Shown here: positions 1 through 13,510 of the stretch, piece by piece
Layout: each line of letters opens with the position of its first letter
Position numbering within the stretch: position 1 is the stretch's first letter
NCBI GenBank assembly: GCA_964036045.1
Contig: OZ038392.1
Coordinates: forward strand, 30,507,087-30,571,086
Direction: 5' to 3'
Length of the DNA stretch: 64,000 nucleotides
Source of the DNA: Eutreptiella sp. 'Long Island Sound 2002'
Taxonomy: Eukaryota; Euglenozoa; Euglenophyceae; Eutreptiales; Eutreptiaceae
Notes under the pieces: generated by a model
Seen by the model: the letters and a program-made list of their open reading frames with translations, nothing else
What the model was told of the DNA's origin: nothing
Database searches by the model: none
Position numbers and translations under genes: made by a program

Positions 1-900
1 GGGAAAAGGGGACTTGCTCTGGCTGATGTCTGTGTTGACTGCCATAGGCTGGTGGGGTTGGAGATACTCCTCAATATGTGTGGGTGTTCCTGCATGTCAG
101 GCCAGGGTGAGGGGGTGTAAGCCCAGCCAACATGGCCACCACATTCCAATGCTCTTGGCTTCACAGGTGGCAATAGTTTCCGAGGCCAGTGTCATTGGGG
201 AGCATCCCAGTTCTGACAACAATGGAAATCCGGTGTGTACATTGCTTTGTTGTTTGCAGCTCGGCTGCCTTGCTTGCCGTACAATGGGGAAAGCAGCGCT
301 GGTGTGCATGCACCATGTCGTGGGCCGTGGGTGCTTGGGCAAGCTGCTGTACTCAGGACTGTCAGCGCCCCCCAATTGATGGGAGAGACTAAAGTTGTTT
401 GTGGGGGCTACGTGGTTTGGTGCGCCTTATCAAGTATCCCTCTGGGCAGCGGCAGGAAGCTGGCGAGGTCCAAATTGTTTTGTCACGGCAAGCATGCAGC
501 ATGCACACAGCTTGTGCGGTGCATCTCGCTTGATTGTGGTGCGGCGGCTGTGTCCATTCTGTTTGAGGAATGTGGTCATGGAGAAGTGAGAGGATGCCGT
601 CAAGGATGACATTGATGAAGGAGTTGAGCGACAACGAAGGTGTGGCACAAATTGCAAGATGAGCAGTCCTGTTCCCATTCCTGGCCCGATGATTTTGATT
701 TTTGGGACACAAACCTGCTAAATGCCTCTGGTTTCTGGTTTGCAAAGCATCAACCGCATCCCCCCAAGGACCATTGAGAAGGAGATAAAGTCGGACCAGG
801 TCAAGGGACGGGTGTGGGGACTGGTAGAGGGAGCATTGTGGCATTACATTTGTTGTAATAGAACTGATGCGCTCCAGAAACTTACCTATGCCTCTTCTTG

Positions 901-914
901 CCCCCCCCCCCCCC
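901..914. repeat. Poly-C tract of satellite 1, first example
   Basis: A run of 14 C between CCTCTTCTTG and GGCGCCCTGCCC. A C-rich tract lies at this place in every unit. Uninterrupted runs range from 6 C (44945-44950) through 8 C (7664-7671) to 20 C (8781-8800). Some copies are broken by T or AA. It behaves like a mononucleotide microsatellite embedded in the monomer. Confidence 0.95.
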
Positions 915-1085
915 GGCGCCCTGCCCTCCCGCCCAATCATTGCTCTGGTTTGCATACATTTTCCTTGTGTGCGTATGTGGTACCCTTGGAGAGGTAAACA
1001 AGGGTGTAGGGGCGGCATCAGCGGGGTGATTGGGGGTTACAATCAAAATGCAGTTGTGAGATTTTGCTTCAAGCTTGATGTTAGA

Positions 1086-1102
1086 TTTGAAACGCTTTCA
1101 AA
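1086..1102. repeat. Perfect dyad TTTGAAA-CGC-TTTCAAA in satellite 1
   Basis: Seven-base arms with a 3-bp spacer, ending 22 bp before the next unit origin. The same 17 bp recurs at that offset in every unit I inspected, for example just before 2254, 3380 and 37278. The conserved symmetry would suit a dimeric DNA-binding protein, but no binder is known from the sequence. Confidence 0.8.
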
Positions 1103-1124
1103 CGTTCACCCCATGGATGGCATA

Positions 1125-2253
1125 GGGAAAAGGGGACTTGCTCTGGCTGATGTCTGTGTTGACTGCCATAGGCTGGTGGGGTTGGAGATACTCCTCAATA
1201 TGTGTGCGTGTTCCTGCATGTCAGGCCAGGGTGAGGGGGTGTAAGCCCAGCCAACATGGCCACCACATTCCAATGCTCTTGGCTTCACATGTGGCAATAG
1301 TTTCGGAGGCCAGTGTCATTGGGGAGCATCCCAGTTCTGACAACAATGGAAATCCGGTGTGTACATTGCGTTGTTGTTTGCAGCTCGGCTGCCTTGCTTG
1401 CCGTACAATGGGGAAAGCAGCGCTGGTGTGCATGCACCATGTCGTGGGCCGTGGGTGCTTGGGCAAGCTGCTGTACTCAGGACTGTCAGCGCCCCCCAAT
1501 TGATGGGAGAGACTAAAGTTGTTTGTGGGGGCTACGTGGTTTGGTGCGCCTTATCAAGTATCCCTCCGGGCAGCGGCAGGAAGCTGGCGAGGTCCAAATT
1601 GTTTTGTCACGGCAAGCATGCAGCATGCACACAGCTTGTGCGGTGCATCTCGCTTGATTGTGGTGCGGCGGCTGTGTCCATTCTGTTTGAGGAATGTGGT
1701 CATGGATAAGTGAGAGGATGCCGTCAAGGATGACATTGATGAAGGAGTTGAGCGACAACGAAGGTGTGGCGCAAATTGCAAGATGAGCAGTCCTGTTCCC
1801 ATTCCTGGCCCGATGATTTTGATTTTTGGGACACAAACCTGCCAATTGCCGTCCGGTTTCTGGTTTGCAAAGCATCAACCGCATCCCCCCAAGGACCATT
1901 GAGAAGGAGATAAAGTCGGACCAGGTCAAGGGACGGGTGTGGGGACTGGTAGAGGGAGCATTGTGGCATTACATTTGTTGTAATAGAACTGATGCGCTCC
2001 AGAAACTTACCTATGCCTCTTCTTGCCCCCCCCCCCCCTCCCGGGCGCCCTGCCCTCCCGCCCAATCATTGCTCTGGTTTGCATACATTTTCCTTGTGTG
2101 CGTATGTGGTACCCTTGGAGAGGTAACCAAGGGTGTAGGGGCGGCATCAGCGGGGTGATTGGGGGTTACAATCAAAATGCAGTTGTGAGATTTTGCTTCA
2201 AGCTTGATGTTAGATTTGAAACGCTTTCAAACGTTCACCCCATGGATAGCATA
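1125..2253. repeat. Reference satellite 1 unit with internal landmarks
   Basis: This complete 1129-bp unit serves as a map of the monomer. Landmarks in order: the GGGAAAAGGGGACTTGC origin; a GCATGCAGCATGC stretch near the middle; a conserved AAACTTACCTAT that reads as a consensus 5' splice site on the minus strand; a poly-C tract at 2026-2038; and the dyad TTTGAAA-CGC-TTTCAAA just before the next unit. Subtype markers across the array include GATGTCTG versus GATGGCTG, CATGTCAGG versus CATGTTAGG versus CATGTCAGGCGCC, CAACATGG versus CAAGATGG, TGACAAC versus TGAAAAC, and a 9-bp deletion in CCACCACATTCCAATG. The function of the monomer is unknown. Confidence 0.9.
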
Positions 2254-5200
2254 GGGAAAAGGGGACTTGCTCTGGCTGATGTCTGTGTTGACTGCCATAG
2301 GTTGGTGGGGTTGGAGATACTCCTCAATATGTGTGGGTGTTCCTGCATGTCAGGCCAGGGTGAGGGGGTGTAAGCCCAGCCAACATGGCCACCACATTCC
2401 AATGCTCTTGGCTTCACAGGTGGCAATAGTTTCGGAGGCCAGTGTCATTGGGGAGCATCCCAATTCTGACAACAATGGAAATCCGGTGTGTACATTGCTT
2501 TGTTGTTTGCAGCTCGGCTGCCTTGCTTGCCGTACAATGGGGAAAGCAGCGCTGGTGTGCATGCACCATGTCGTGGGCCGTGGGTGCTTGGGCAAGCTGC
2601 TGTACTCAGGACTGTCAGCGCCCCCCAATTGATGGGAGAGACTAAAGTTGTTTGTGGGGGCTACGTGGTTTGGTGCGCCTTATCAAGTATCCCTCTGGGC
2701 AGCGGCAGGAAGCTGGCGAGGTCCAAATTGTTTTGCCACGGCAAGCATGCAGCATGCACACAGCTTGTGCGGTGCATCTCGCTTGATTGTGGTGCGGCGG
2801 CTGTGTCCATTCTGTTTGAGGAATGTGGTCATGGATAAGTGAGAGGATGCCGTCAAGGATGACATTGATGAAGGAGTTGAGCGACAACGAAGGTGTGGCG
2901 CAAATTGCAAGATGAGCAGTCCTGTTCCCATTCCTGGCCCGATGATTTTGATTTTTGGGACACAAACCTGCCAATTGCCGTCCGGTTTCTGGTTTGCAAA
3001 GCATCAACCGCATCCCCCCAAGGACCATTGAGAAGGAGATAAAGTCGGACCAGGTCAAGGGACGGGTGTGGGGACTGGTAGAGGGAGCATTGTGGCATTA
3101 CATTTGTTGTAATAGAACTGATGCGCTCCAGAAACTTACCTATGCCTCTTCTTGCCCCCCCCCCCCCCCGGCGCCCTGCCCTCCCGCCCAATCATTGCTC
3201 TGGTTTGCATACATTTTCCTTGTGTGCGTATGTGGTACCCTTGGAGAGGTAAACAAGGGTGTAGGGGCGGCATCAGCGGGGTGATTGGGGGTTACAATCA
3301 AAATGCAGTTGTGAGATTTTGCTTCAAGCTTGATGTTAGATTTGAAACGCTTTCAAACGTTCACCCCATGGATAGCATAGGGAAAAGGGGACTTGCTCTG
3401 GCTGATGTCTGTGTTGACTGCCATAGGTTGGTGGGGTTGGAGATACTCCTCAATATGTGTGGGTGTTCCTGCATGTCAGGCCAGGGTGAGGGGGTGTAAG
3501 CCCAGCCAACATGGCCACCACATTCCAATGCTCTTGGCTTCACAGGTGGCAATAGTTTCGGAGGCCAGTGTCATTGGGGAGCATCCCAGTTCTGACAACA
3601 ATGGAAATCCGGTGTGTACATTGCTTTGTTGTTTGCAGCTCGGCTGCCTTGCTTGCCGTACAATGGGGAAAGCAGCGCTGGTGTGCATGCACCATGTCGT
3701 GGGCCGTGGGTGCTTGGGCAAGCTGCTGTACTCAGGACTGTCAGCGCCCCCCAATTGATGGGAGAGACTAAAGTTGTTTGTGGGGGCTACGTGGTTTGGT
3801 GCGCCTTATCAAGTATCCCTCTGGGCAGCGGCAGGAAGCTGGCGAGGTCCAAATTGTTTTGCCACGGCAAGCATGCAGCATGCACACAGCTTGTGCGGTG
3901 CATCTCGCTTGATTGTGGTGCGGCGGCTGTGTCCATTCTGTTTGAGGAATGTGGTCATGGAGAAGTGAGAGGATGCCGTCAAGGATGACATTGATGAAGG
4001 AGCTGAGCGACAACGAAGGTGTGGCGCAAATTGCAAGATGAGCAGTCCTGTTCCCATTCCTGGCCCGATGATTTTGATTTTTGGGACACAAACCTGCCAA
4101 TTGCCGTCCGGTTTCTGGTTTGCAAAGCATCAACCGCATCCCCCCAAGGACCATTGAGAAGGAGATAAAGTCGGACCAGGTCAAGGGACGGGTGTGGGGA
4201 CTGGTAGAGGGAGCATTGTGGCATTACATTTGTTGTAATAGAACTGATGCGCTCCAGAAACTTACCTATGCCTCTTCTTGCCCCCCCCCCCCCCCGGCGC
4301 CCTGCCCTCCCGCCCAATCATTGCTCTGGTTTGCATACATTTTCCTTGTGTGCGTATGTGGTACCCTTGGAGAGGTAAACAAGGGTGTAGGGGCGGCATC
4401 AGCGGGGTGATTGGGGGTTACAATCAAAATGCAGTTGTGAGATTTAGCTTCAAGCTTGATGTTAGATTTGAAACGCTTTCAAACGTTCACCCCATGGATG
4501 GCATAGGGAAAAGGGGACTTGCTCTGGCTGATGTCTGTGTTGACTGCCATAGGCTGGTGGGGTTGGAGATACTCCTCAATATGTATGCGTGTTCCTGCAT
4601 GTCAGGCCAGGGTGAGGGGGTGTAAGCCCAGCCAAGATGGCCACCAAATTCCAATGCTTTTGGCTTCACAGGTGGCAATAGTTTCGGAGGCCAGTGTCAT
4701 TGGGGAGCATCCCAGTTCTGAAAACAATGGAAATCCGGTGTGTACATTGCTTTGTTGTTTGCAGCTCGGCTGCCTTGCTTGCCGTACAATGGGGAAAGCA
4801 GCGCTGGTGTGCATGCACCATGTCGTGGGCCGTGGGTGCTTGGGCAAGCTGCTGTACTCAGGACTGTCAGCGCCCCCCAATTGATGGGAGAGACTAAAGT
4901 TGTTTGTGGGGGCTACGTGGTTTGGTGCGCCTTATCAAGTATCCCTCTGGGCAGCGGCAGGAAGCTGGCGAGGTCCAAATTGTTTTGTCACGGCAAGCAT
5001 GCAGCATGCACACAGCTTGTGCGGTGCATCTCGCTTGATTGTGGTGCGGCGGCTGTGTCCATTCTGTTTGAGGAATGTGGTCATGGAGAAGTGAGAGGAT
5101 GCCGTCAAGGATGACATTGATGAAGGAGTTGAGCGACAACGAAGGTGTGGCGCAAATTGCAAGATGAGCAGTCCTGTTCCCATTCCTGGCCCGATGATTT

Positions 5201-8200
5201 TGATTTTTGGGACACAAACCTGCCAATTGCCGTCCGGTTTCTAGTTTGCAAAGCATCAACCGCATCCCCCCAAGGACCATTGAGAAGGAGATAAAGTCGG
5301 ACCAGGTCAAGGGACGGGTGTGGGGACTGGTAGAGGAGCATTGTGGCATTACATTTGTTGTAATAGAACTGATGCGCTCCAGAAACTTACCTATGCCTCT
5401 TCTTGCCCCCCCCCCCCCCCCTCCCGGGCGCCCTGCCCTCCCGCCCAATCATTGCTCTGGTTTGCATACATTTTCCTTGTGTGCGTATGTGGTACCCTTG
5501 GAGAGGTAACCAAGGGTGTAGGGGCGGCATCAGCGGGGTGATTGGGGGTTACAATCAAAATGCAGTTGTGAGATTTTGCTTCAAGCTTGATGTTAGATTT
5601 GAAACGCTTTCAAACGTTCACCCCATGGATAGCATAGGGAAAAGGGGACTTGCTCTGGCTGATGTCTGTGTTGACTGCCATAGGTTGGTGGGGTTGGAGA
5701 TACTCCTCAATATGTATGGGTGTTCCTGCATGTCAGGCCAGGGTGAGGGGGTGTAAGCCCAGCCAACATGGCCACCACATTCCAATGCTCTTGGCTTCAC
5801 AGGTGGCAATAGTTTCGGAGGCCAGTGTCATTGGGGAGCATCCCAGTTCTGACAACAATGGAAATCCGGTGTGTACATTGCTTTGTTGTTTGCAGCTCGG
5901 CTGCCTTGCTTGCCGTACAATGGGGAAAGCAGCGCTGGTGTGCATGCACCATGTCGTGGGCCGTGGGTGCTTGGGCAAGCTGCTGTACTCAGGACTGTCA
6001 GCGCCCCCCAATTGATGGGAGAGACTAAAGTTGTTTGTGGGGGCTACGTGGTTTGGTGCGCCTTATCAAGTATCCCTCTGGGCAGCGGCAGGAAGCTGGC
6101 GAGGTCCAAATTGTTTTGTCACGGCAAGCATGCAGCATGCACACAGCTTGTGCGGTGCATCTCGCTTGATTGTGGTGCGGCGGCTGTGTCCATTCTGTTT
6201 GAGGAATGTGGTCATGGAGAAGTGAGAGGATGCCGTCAAGGATGACATTGATGAAGGAGTTGAGCGACAACGAAGGTGTGGCACAAATTGCAAGATGAGC
6301 AGTCCTGTTCCCATTCCTGGCCCGATGATTTTGATTTTTGGGACACAAACCTGCCAATTGCCGTCCGGTTTCTGGTTTGCAAAGCATCAACCGCATCCCC
6401 CCAAGGACCATTGAGAAGGAGATAAAGTCGGACCAGGTCAAGGGACGGGTGTGGGGACTGGTAGAGGGAGCATTGTGGCATTACATTTGTTGTAATAGAA
6501 CTGATGCGCTCCAGAAACTTACCTATGCCTCTTCTTGCCCCCCCCCCCCCTGGGCGCCCTGCCCTCCCGCCCAATCATTGCTCTGGTTTGCATACATTTT
6601 CCTTGTGTGCGTATGTGGTACCCTTGGAGAGGTAAACAAGGGTGTAGGGGCGGCATCAGCGGGGTGATTGGGGGTTACAATCAAAATGCAGTTGTGAGAT
6701 TTAGCTTCAAGCTTGATGTTAGATTTGAAACGCTTTCAAACGTTCACCCCATGGATAGCATAGGGAAAAGGGGACTTGCTCTGGCTGATGTCTGTGTTGA
6801 CTGCCATAGGCTGGTGGGGTTGGAGATACTCCTCAATATGTGTGGGTGTTCCTGCATGTCAGGCCAGGGTGAGGGGGTGTAAGCCCAGCCAACATGGCCA
6901 CCACATTCCAATGCTCTTGGCTTCACATGTGGCAATAGTTTCGGAGGCCAGTGTCATTGGGGAGCATCCCAGTTCTGACAACGATGGAAATCCGGTGTGT
7001 ACATTGCTTTGTTGTTTGCAGCTCGGCTGCCTTGCTTGCCGTACAATGGGGAAAGCAGCGCTGGTGTGCATGCACCATGTCGTGGGCCGTGGGTGCTTGG
7101 GCAAGCTGCTGTACTCAGGACTGTCAGCGCCCCCCAATTGATGGGAGAGACTAAAGTTGTTTGTGGGGGCTACGTGGTTTGGTGCGCCTTATCAAGTATC
7201 CCTCTGGGCAGCGGCAGGAAGCTGGCGAGGTCCAAATTGTTTTGTCACGGCAAGCATGCAGCATGCACACAGCTTGTGTGGTGCATCTCGCTTGATTGTG
7301 GTGCGGCGGCTGTGTCCATTCTGTTTGAGGAATGTGGTCATGGAGAAGTGAGAGGATGCCGTCAAGGATGACATTGATGAAGGAGTTGAGCGACAACGAA
7401 GGTGTGGCACAAATTGCAAGATGAGCAGTCCTGTTCCCATTCCTGGCCCGATGATTTTGATTTTTGGGACACAAACCTGCCAATTGCCGTCCGGTTTCTA
7501 GTTTGCAAAGCATCAACCGCATCCCCCCAAGGACCATTGAGAAGGAGATAAAGTCGGACCAGGTCAAGGGACGGGTGTGGGGACTGGTAGAGGGAGCATT
7601 GTGGCATTACATTTGTTGTAATAGAAGTGATGCGCTCCAGAAACTTACCTATGCCTCTTCTTGCCCCCCCCAACCCGGCGCCCTGCCCTCCCGCCCAATC
7701 ATTGCTCTGGTTTGCATACATTTTCCTTGTGTGCGTATGTGGTACCCTTGGAGAGGTAAACAAGGGTGTAGGGGCGGCATCAGCGGGGTGATTGGGGGTT
7801 ACAATCAAAATGCAGTTGTGAGATTTAGCTTCAAGCTTGATGTTAGATTTGAAACGCTTTCAAACGTTCACCCCATGGATGGCATAGGGAAAAGGGGACT
7901 TGCTCTGGCTGATGTCTGTGTTGACTGCCATAGGCTGGTGGGGTTGGAGATACTCCTCAATATGTGTGGGTGTTCCTGCATGTCAGGCCAGGGTGAGGGG
8001 GTGTAAGCCCAGCCAACATGGCCACCAATGCTCTTGGCTTCACATGTGGCAATAGTTTCGTAGGCCAGTGTCATTGGGGAGCATCCCAGTTCTGACAACA
8101 ATGGAAATCCGGTGTGTACATTGCTTTGTTGTTTGCAGCTCGGCTGCCTTGCTTGCCGCACAATGGGGAAAGCAGCGCTGGTGTGCATGCACCATGTCGT

Positions 8201-8780
8201 GGGCCGTGGGTGCTTGGGCAAGCTGCTGTACTCAGGACTGTCAGCGCCCCCCAATTGATGGGAGAGACTAAAGTTGTTTGTGGGGGCTACGTGGTTTGGT
8301 GCGCCTTATCAAGTATCCCTCTGGGCAGCGGCAGGAAGCTGGCGAGGTCCAAATTGTTTTGTCACGGCAAGCATGCAGCATGCACACAGCTTGTGCGGTG
8401 CATCTCGCTTGATTGTGGTGCGGTGGCTGTGTCCATTCTGTTTGAGGAATGTGGTCATGGAGAAGTGAGAGGATGCCGTCAAGGATGACATTGATGAAGG
8501 AGTTGAGCGACAACGAAGGTGTGGCGCAAATTGCAAGATGAGCAGTCCTGTTCCCATTCCTGGCCCGATGATTTTGATTTTTGGGACACAAACCTGCCAA
8601 TTGCCGTCCGGTTTCTAGTTTGCAAAGCATCAACCGCATCCCCCCAAGGACCATTGAGAAGGAGATAAAGTCGGACCAGGTCAAGGGACGGGTGTGGGGA
8701 CTGGTAGAGGGAGCATTGTGGCATTACATTTGTTGTAATAGAACTGATGCGCTCCAGAAACTTACCTATGCCTCTTCTTG

Positions 8781-8800
8781 CCCCCCCCCCCCCCCCCCCC
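8781..8800. repeat. Longest poly-C tract seen (20 C)
   Basis: This is the longest uninterrupted run of C among the units I read. It lies in the unit starting at 7887. The other strand is a run of 20 G, which could slip during replication and form quadruplex-type structures; the structure is an inference. Confidence 0.9.
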
Positions 8801-11256
8801 TGGGCGCCCTGCCCTCCCGCCCAATCATTGCTCTGGTTTGCATACATTTTCCTTGTGTGCGTATGTGGTACCCTTGGAGAGGTAAACAAGGGTGTAGGGG
8901 CGGCATCAGCGGGGTGATTGGGGGTTACAATCAAAATGCAGTTGTGAGATTTAGCTTCAAGCTTGATGTTAGATTTGAAACGCTTTCAAACGTTCACCCC
9001 ATGGATAGCATAGGGAAAAGGGGACTTGCTCTGGCTGATGTCTGTGTTGACTGCCATAGGCTGGTGGGGTTGGAGATACTCCTCAATATGTGTGCGTGTT
9101 CCTGCATGTCAGGCCAGGGTGAGGGGGTGTAAGCCCAGCCAACATGGCCACCAATGCTCTTGGCTTCACATGTGGCAATAGTTTCGTAGGCCAGTGTCAT
9201 TGGGGAGCATCCCAGTTCTGACAACAATGGAAATCCGGTGTGTACATTGCTTTGTTGTTTGCAGCTCGGCTGCCTTGCTTGCCGTACAATGGGGAAAGCA
9301 GCGCTGGTGTGCATGCACCATGTCGTGGGCCGTGGGTGCTTGGGCAAGCTGCTGTACTCAGGACTGTCAGCGCCCCCCAATTGATGGGAGAGACTAAAGT
9401 TGTTTGTGGGGGCTACGTGGTTTGGTGCACCTTATCAAGTATCCCTCTGGGCAGCGGCAGGAAGCTGGCGAGGTCCAAATTGTTTTGTCACGGCAAGCAT
9501 GCAGCATGCACACAGCTTGTGCGGTGCATCTCGCTTGATTGTGGTGCGGCGGCTGTGTCCATTCTGTTTGAGGAATGTGGTCATGGAGAAGTGAGAGGAT
9601 GCCGTCAAGGATGACATTGATGAAGGAGTTGAGCGACAACGAAGGTGTGGCGCAAATTGCAAGATGAGCAGTCCTGTTCCCATTCCTGGCCCGATGATTT
9701 TGATTTTTGGGACACAAACCTGCCAATTGCCGTCCGGTTTCTGGTTTGCAAAGCATCAACCGCATCCCCCCAAGGACCATTGAGAAGGAGATAAAGTCGG
9801 ACCAGGTCAAGGGACGGGTGTGGGGACTGGTAGAGGGAGCATTGTGGCATTACATTTGTTGTAATAGAACTGATGCGCTCCAGAAACTTACCTATGCCTC
9901 TTCTTGCCCCCCCCCCCCCTGGGCGCCCTGCCCTCCCGCCCAATCATTGCTCTGGTTTGCATACATTTTCCTTGTGTGCGTATGTGGTACCCTTGGAGAG
10001 GTAAACAAGGGTGTAGGGGCGGCATCAGCGGGGTGATTGGGGGTTACAATCAAAATGCAGTTGTGAGATTTTGCTTCAAGCTTGATGTTAGATTTGAAAC
10101 GCTTTCAAACGTTCACCCCATGGATGGCATAGGGAAAAGGGGACTTGCTCTGGCTGATGTCTGTGTTGACTGCCATAGGCTGGTGGGGTTGGAGATACTC
10201 CTCAATATGTGTGGGTGTTCCTGCATGTCAGGCCAGGGTGAGGGGGTGTAAGCCCAGCCAACATGGCCACCACATTCCAATGCTCTTGGCTTCACAGGTG
10301 GCAATAGTTTCGGAGGCCAGTGTCATTGGGGAGCATCCCAGTTCTGACAACAATGGAAATCCGGTGTGTACATTGCTTTGTTGTTTGCAGCTCGGCTGCC
10401 TTGCTTGCCGTACAATGGGGAAAGCAGCGCTGGTGTGCATGCACCATGTCGTGGGCCGTGGGTGCTTGGGCAAGCTGCTGTACTCAGGACTGTCAGCGCC
10501 CCCCAATTGATGGGAGAGACTAAAGTTGTTTGTGGGGGCTACGTGGTTTGGTGCGCCTTATCAAGTATCCCTCTGGGCAGCGGCAGGAAGCTGGCGAGGT
10601 CCAAATTGTTTTGTCACGGCAAGCATGCAGCATGCACACAGCTTGTGCGGTGCATCTCGCTTGATTGTGGTGCGGCGGCTGTGTCCATTCTGTTTGAGGA
10701 ATGTGGTCATGGAGAAGTGAGAGGATGCCGTCAAGGATGACATTGATGAAGGAGTTGAGCGACAACGAAGGTGTGGCGCAAATTGCAAGATGAGCAGTCC
10801 TGTTCCCATTCCTGGCCCGATGATTTTGATTTTTGGGACACCTGCCAATTGCCGTCCGGTTTCTAGTTTGCAAAGCATCAACCGCATCCCCCCAAGGACC
10901 ATTGAGAAGGAGATAAAGTCGGACCAGGTCAAGGGACGGGTGTGGGGACTGGTAGAGGGAGCATTGTGGCATTACATTTGTTGTAATAGAACTGATGCGC
11001 TCCAGAAACTTACCTATGCCTCTTCTTGCCCCCCCCCCCCCCCCTGGGCGCCCTGCCCTCCCGCCCAATCATTGCTCTGGTTTGCATACATTTTCCTTGT
11101 GTGCGTATGTGGTACCCTTGGAGAGGTAAACAAGGGTGTAGGGGCGGCATCAGCGGGGTGATTGGGGGTTACAATCAAAATGCAGTTGTGAGATTTAGCT
11201 TCAAGCTTGATGTTAGATTTGAAACGCTTTCAAACGTTCACCCCATGGATGGCATA

Positions 11257-13510
11257 GGGAAAAGGGGACTTGCTCTGGCTGATGGCTGTGTTGACTGCCA
11301 TAGGCTGGTGGGGTTGGAGATACTCCTCAATATGTGTGGGTGTTCCTGCATGTTAGGCCAGGGTGAGGGGGTGTAAGCCCAGCCAACATGGCCACCACAT
11401 TCCAATGCTCTTGGCTTCACAGGTGGCAATAGTTTCGGAGGCCAGTGTCATTGGGGAGCATCCCAGTTCTGACAACAATGGAAATCCGGTGTGTACATTG
11501 CTTTGTTGTTTGCAGCTCGGCTGCCTTGCTTGCCGTACAATGGGGAAAGCAGCGCTGGTGTGCATGCACCATGTCGTGGGCCGTGGGTGCTTGGGCAAGC
11601 TGCTGTACTCAGGACTGTCAGCGCCCCCCAATTGATGGGAGAGACTAAAGTTGTTTGTGGGGGCTACGTGGTTTGGTGCGCCTTATCAAGTATCCCTCTG
11701 GGCAGCGGCAGGAAGCTGGCGAGGTCCAAATTGTTTTGTCACGGCAAGCATGCAGCATGCACACAGCTTGTGTGGTGCATCTCGCTTGATTGTGGTGCGG
11801 CGGCTGTGTCCATTCTGTTTGAGGAATGTGGTCATGGAGAAGTGAGAGGATGCCGTCAAGGATGACATTGATGAAGGAGTTGAGCGACAACAAAGGTGTG
11901 GCGCAAATTGCAAGATGAGCAGTCCTGTTCCCATTCCTGGCCCGATGATTTTGATTTTTGGGACACAAACCTGCCAATTGCCGTCCGGTTTGTAGTTTGC
12001 AAAGCATCAACCGCATCCCCCCAAGGACCATTGAGAAGGAGATAAAGTCGGACCAGGTCAAGGGACGGGTGTGGGGACTGGTAGAGGGAGCATTGTGGCA
12101 TTACATTCCTTGTAATAGAACTGATGCGCTCCAGAAACTTACCTATGCCTCTTCTTGCCCCCCCCCCCCCCTGGGCGCCCTGCCCTCCCGCCCAATCATT
12201 GCTCTGGTTTGCATACATTTTCCTTGTGTGCGTATGTGGTACCCTTGGAGAGGTAAACAAGGGTGTAGGGGCGGCATCAGCGGGGTGATTGGGGGTTACA
12301 ATCAAAATGCAGTTGTGAGATTTAGCTTCAAGCTTGATGTTAGATTTGAAACGCTTTCAAACGTTCACCCCATGGATGGCATAGGGAAAAGGGGACTTGC
12401 TCTGGCTGATGGCTGTGTTGACTGCCATAGGCTGGTGGGGTTGGAGATACTCCTCAATATGTGTGGGTGTTCCTGCATGTTAGGCCAGGGTGAGGGGGTG
12501 TAAGCCCAGCCAACATGGCCACCACATTCCAATGCTCTTGGCTTCACAGGTGGCAATAGTTTCGGAGGCCAGTGTCATTGGGGAGCATCCCAGTTCTGAC
12601 AACAATGGAAATCCGGTGTGTACATTGCTTTGTTGTTTGCAGCTCGGCTGCCTTGCTTGCCGTACAATGGGGAAAGCAGCGCTGGTGTGCATGCACCATG
12701 TCGTGGGCCGTGGGTGCTTGGGCAAGCTGCTGTACTCAGGACTGTCAGCGCCCCCCAATTGATGGGAGAGACTAAAGTTGTTTGTGGGGGCTACGTGGTT
12801 TGGTGCGCCTTATCAAGTATCCCTCTGGGCAGCGGCAGGAAGCTGGCGAGGTCCAAATTGTTTTGTCACGGCAAGCATGCAGCATGCACACAGCTTGTGT
12901 GGTGCATCTCGCTTGATTGTGGTGCGGCGGCTGTGTCCATTCTGTTTGAGGAATGTGGTCATGGAGAAGTGAGAGGATGCCGTCAAGGATGACATTGATG
13001 AAGGAGTTGAGCGACAACAAAGGTGTGGCGCAAATTGCAAGATGAGCAGTCCTGTTCCCATTCCTGGCCCGATGATTTTGATTTTTGGGACACAAACCTG
13101 CCAATTGCCGTCCGGTTTGTAGTTTGCAAAGCATCAACCGCATCCCCCCAAGGACCATTGAGAAGGAGATAAAGTCGGACCAGGTCAAGGGACGGGTGTG
13201 GGGACTGGTAGAGGGAGCATTGTGGCATTACATTCCTTGTAATAGAACTGATGCGCTCCAGAAACTTACCTATGCCTCTTCTTGCCCCCCCCCCCCCCTG
13301 GGCGCCCTGCCCTCCCGCCCAATCATTGCTCTGGTTTGCATACATTTTCCTTGTGTGCGTATGTGGTACCCTTGGAGAGGTAAACAAGGGTGTAGGGGCG
13401 GCATCAGCGGGGTGATTGGGGGTTACAATCAAAATGCAGTTGTGAGATTTAGCTTCAAGCTTGATGTTAGATTTGAAACGCTTTCAAACGTTCACCCCAT
13501 GGATGGCATA
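11257..13510. repeat. Two adjacent near-identical satellite 1 units
   Basis: Units 11257-12383 and 12384-13510 are both 1127 bp. They share rare variants: GGTTTGTAGTTTGC, CATTCCTTGTAAT, GACAACAAAGG and CATGTTAGG. A recent single-unit duplication is the simplest reading. Confidence 0.8.
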
